Notes under the pieces: model-generated
The model's database searches: none
The model's input: the letters and a program-made list of their open reading frames with translations, nothing else
Told to the model about the DNA's origin: nothing
Source: UBA4416 sp040389965
Lineage (GTDB): Bacteria > Bacteroidota > Bacteroidia > B-17B0 > Aurantibacillaceae
Direction: 5' to 3'
NCBI GenBank assembly: GCA_040389965.1
Contig: JAZJZF010000013.1
Coordinates: 1 to 64,000 of the forward strand
DNA length: 64,000 nucleotides
Shown here: positions 63,035 through 64,000 of the stretch, one piece after another
Numbering within the stretch: position 1 is the stretch's first letter
Layout of the letters: every line of letters starts with the position of its first letter
Position numbers and translations under genes: made by a program

Positions 63035-64000
63035 ATGAATAAATACATTAATAAATATCTGCAAATACGTTCAGAACCCCTGGAAATGAGGGAGGATATC
63101 CGCTTCATACTATTACAGTTATTTGTGTTTTTTCTGCCATTTGATATGCTATACTCAAATATCATTTTACTTCTATTGGTTATTACAACGATTTTAGATA
63201 TAAAAAAAGAAAAAATCAAACAGATTCCTAAACAAATATGGATTTTTCAGCTTATCTATTTTCTTTCAGTCATTGGCTACTTTTACTCTTATCACAAATC
63301 TGTTGCAGGTTTTTTACTCGAACGACAACTTACCATTATATTAATACCAGTACTTTTACCTCTGGCAGTAGGCATAAATGAAAAAAGAAAAAGAGGCTTG
63401 TTAAACGCTTTTATACTAAGTTCAGTTTTAACGGTCTGTTTATTGTTTTTAAATGTGCTTATTACAATTAAAGAACTACATCTTCCGTTAACAGGAATAT
63501 TTACAAAAGAATTTTTTAACCACAGGTTTTCTGCTCCAATTGGCATTCATGCGGGTTATCTGTCGCTTTATGTTTCTCTTTGTCTTATTTACACATTACA
63601 ATTGATCGTAGTAACAAAATTGAAAAAAATCAAGATTCTACTAATTTTGTTTTTCGTTATTCAGCTTGCAGGGCTTATTTTTCTGGCATCCAGAAATATT
63701 TTAATTACAACCATTTTAATCATGAGTTTTGTATTTCCTTTTTTTTACGTAAAAAAGAAACTACTCTATATTATAAGTATTACTCTACTCCTGGTTGTTG
63801 GTTTTATTGCTGTTAATAATATTTCTTACCTTAAAAAAAGATTTACTTCGGAGCTGATAAGTGATATTAAATTAACACAAAGCACCGATAATTTTGAATT
63901 AACGGAGCCCAGAATAGACCGATGGCAAGGTGGTGTAAGGTTGTTTATGAGATCGCCCATAATAGGTTATGGTACAGGGGACGAAATTAGCATGTTAAAA
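63035..64000 (+). CDS. O-antigen ligase/polymerase-family membrane protein, partial (3' end outside window)
   Basis: The ATG at 63035 follows the previous TAG directly. 322 codons are open to the window edge without a stop. At least eight hydrophobic segments are visible. The sequence PRIDRWQGGVRLFMRSPIIGYGTGDE near the end is the conserved W-x-x-a-x-x-l-f-x-x-p-x-x-G-x-G motif of the Wzy_C/O-antigen ligase family, with a Arg in the preceding segment (LERQLTIILIPVLL). It may be the second polymerase or the ligase that attaches the glycan. Confidence 0.82.
   Translation, partial: MNKYINKYLQIRSEPLEMREDIRFILLQLFVFFLPFDMLYSNIILLLLVITTILDIKKEKIKQIPKQIWIFQLIYFLSVIGYFYSYHKSVAGFLLERQLTIILIPVLLPLAVGINEKRKRGLLNAFILSSVLTVCLLFLNVLITIKELHLPLTGIFTKEFFNHRFSAPIGIHAGYLSLYVSLCLIYTLQLIVVTKLKKIKILLILFFVIQLAGLIFLASRNILITTILIMSFVFPFFYVKKKLLYIISITLLLVVGFIAVNNISYLKKRFTSELISDIKLTQSTDNFELTEPRIDRWQGGVRLFMRSPIIGYGTGDEISMLK

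Overview
The window looks like chromosomal DNA of an uncultured member of the Bacteroidota. The evidence is low GC, Bacteroidota-type promoter motifs (TTTG ... TAnnTTTG), several proteins with type IX secretion (T9SS) C-terminal sorting domains, a PorP/SprF protein, DUF1573 and DUF4468 proteins, and a fused alpha/beta E1 dehydrogenase. One run of 100 N (20026-20125) and two runs of 10 N (35055-35064, 55792-55801) show a scaffolded draft, probably a metagenome bin. Two of the gaps break reading frames. I see no rRNA, tRNA, CRISPR array, prophage, transposase or plasmid gene.

Layout. 1-9.5 kb: end of a DUF4468 protein, fused E1 dehydrogenase, a large T9SS type A surface protein, msrA, a small exported protein and rarA. 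9.5-15.9 kb: a small membrane protein, then a compact four-gene unit (lipoprotein, outer-membrane protein, T9SS propeller protein, GT39-like membrane glycosyltransferase) closed by a terminator. 15.9-22.3 kb: queA, an FAD oxidoreductase, a TolA-like protein with a 10-residue repeat that crosses the 100-N gap, a methyltransferase and a GNAT acetyltransferase. 22.3-33 kb: a leftward unit (SPOR protein, PorP/SprF, Ppx/GppA, small protein, GNAT) diverging from a small exported protein and a 2166-residue T9SS type B adhesin. 33-40 kb: two unrecognised genes, pyrF, prfA and a DUF5723-thrombospondin type 3-OmpA fusion. 40-44 kb: a helicase, then an MbnP / di-heme MbnH-like / small lipoprotein operon. 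44-52 kb: a TPR protein, ribH, an outer-membrane protein, tsaE, a WG-repeat protein, three tandem DUF1573 genes and valS. 52-64 kb: a rightward polysaccharide locus running off the window end.

How the genes work together. The housekeeping genes (queA, pyrF, prfA, ribH, tsaE, valS, rarA, msrA) are scattered between cell-surface genes. The surface genes form three themes: T9SS cargo plus a PorP/SprF partner; periplasmic and outer-membrane metal or redox chemistry (MbnP/MbnH, DUF1573); and a capsule or exopolysaccharide locus with an initiating phosphotransferase, flippase, polymerase and ligase candidates and several glycosyltransferases. The least ordinary items are the MbnP/MbnH/lipoprotein cassette without methanobactin genes, a terminator hairpin inside the signal-peptide codons of one DUF1573 gene, a triple-domain duplication in the giant adhesin, and two genes whose -7 promoter box lies so close to the ATG that their mRNAs are probably leaderless.
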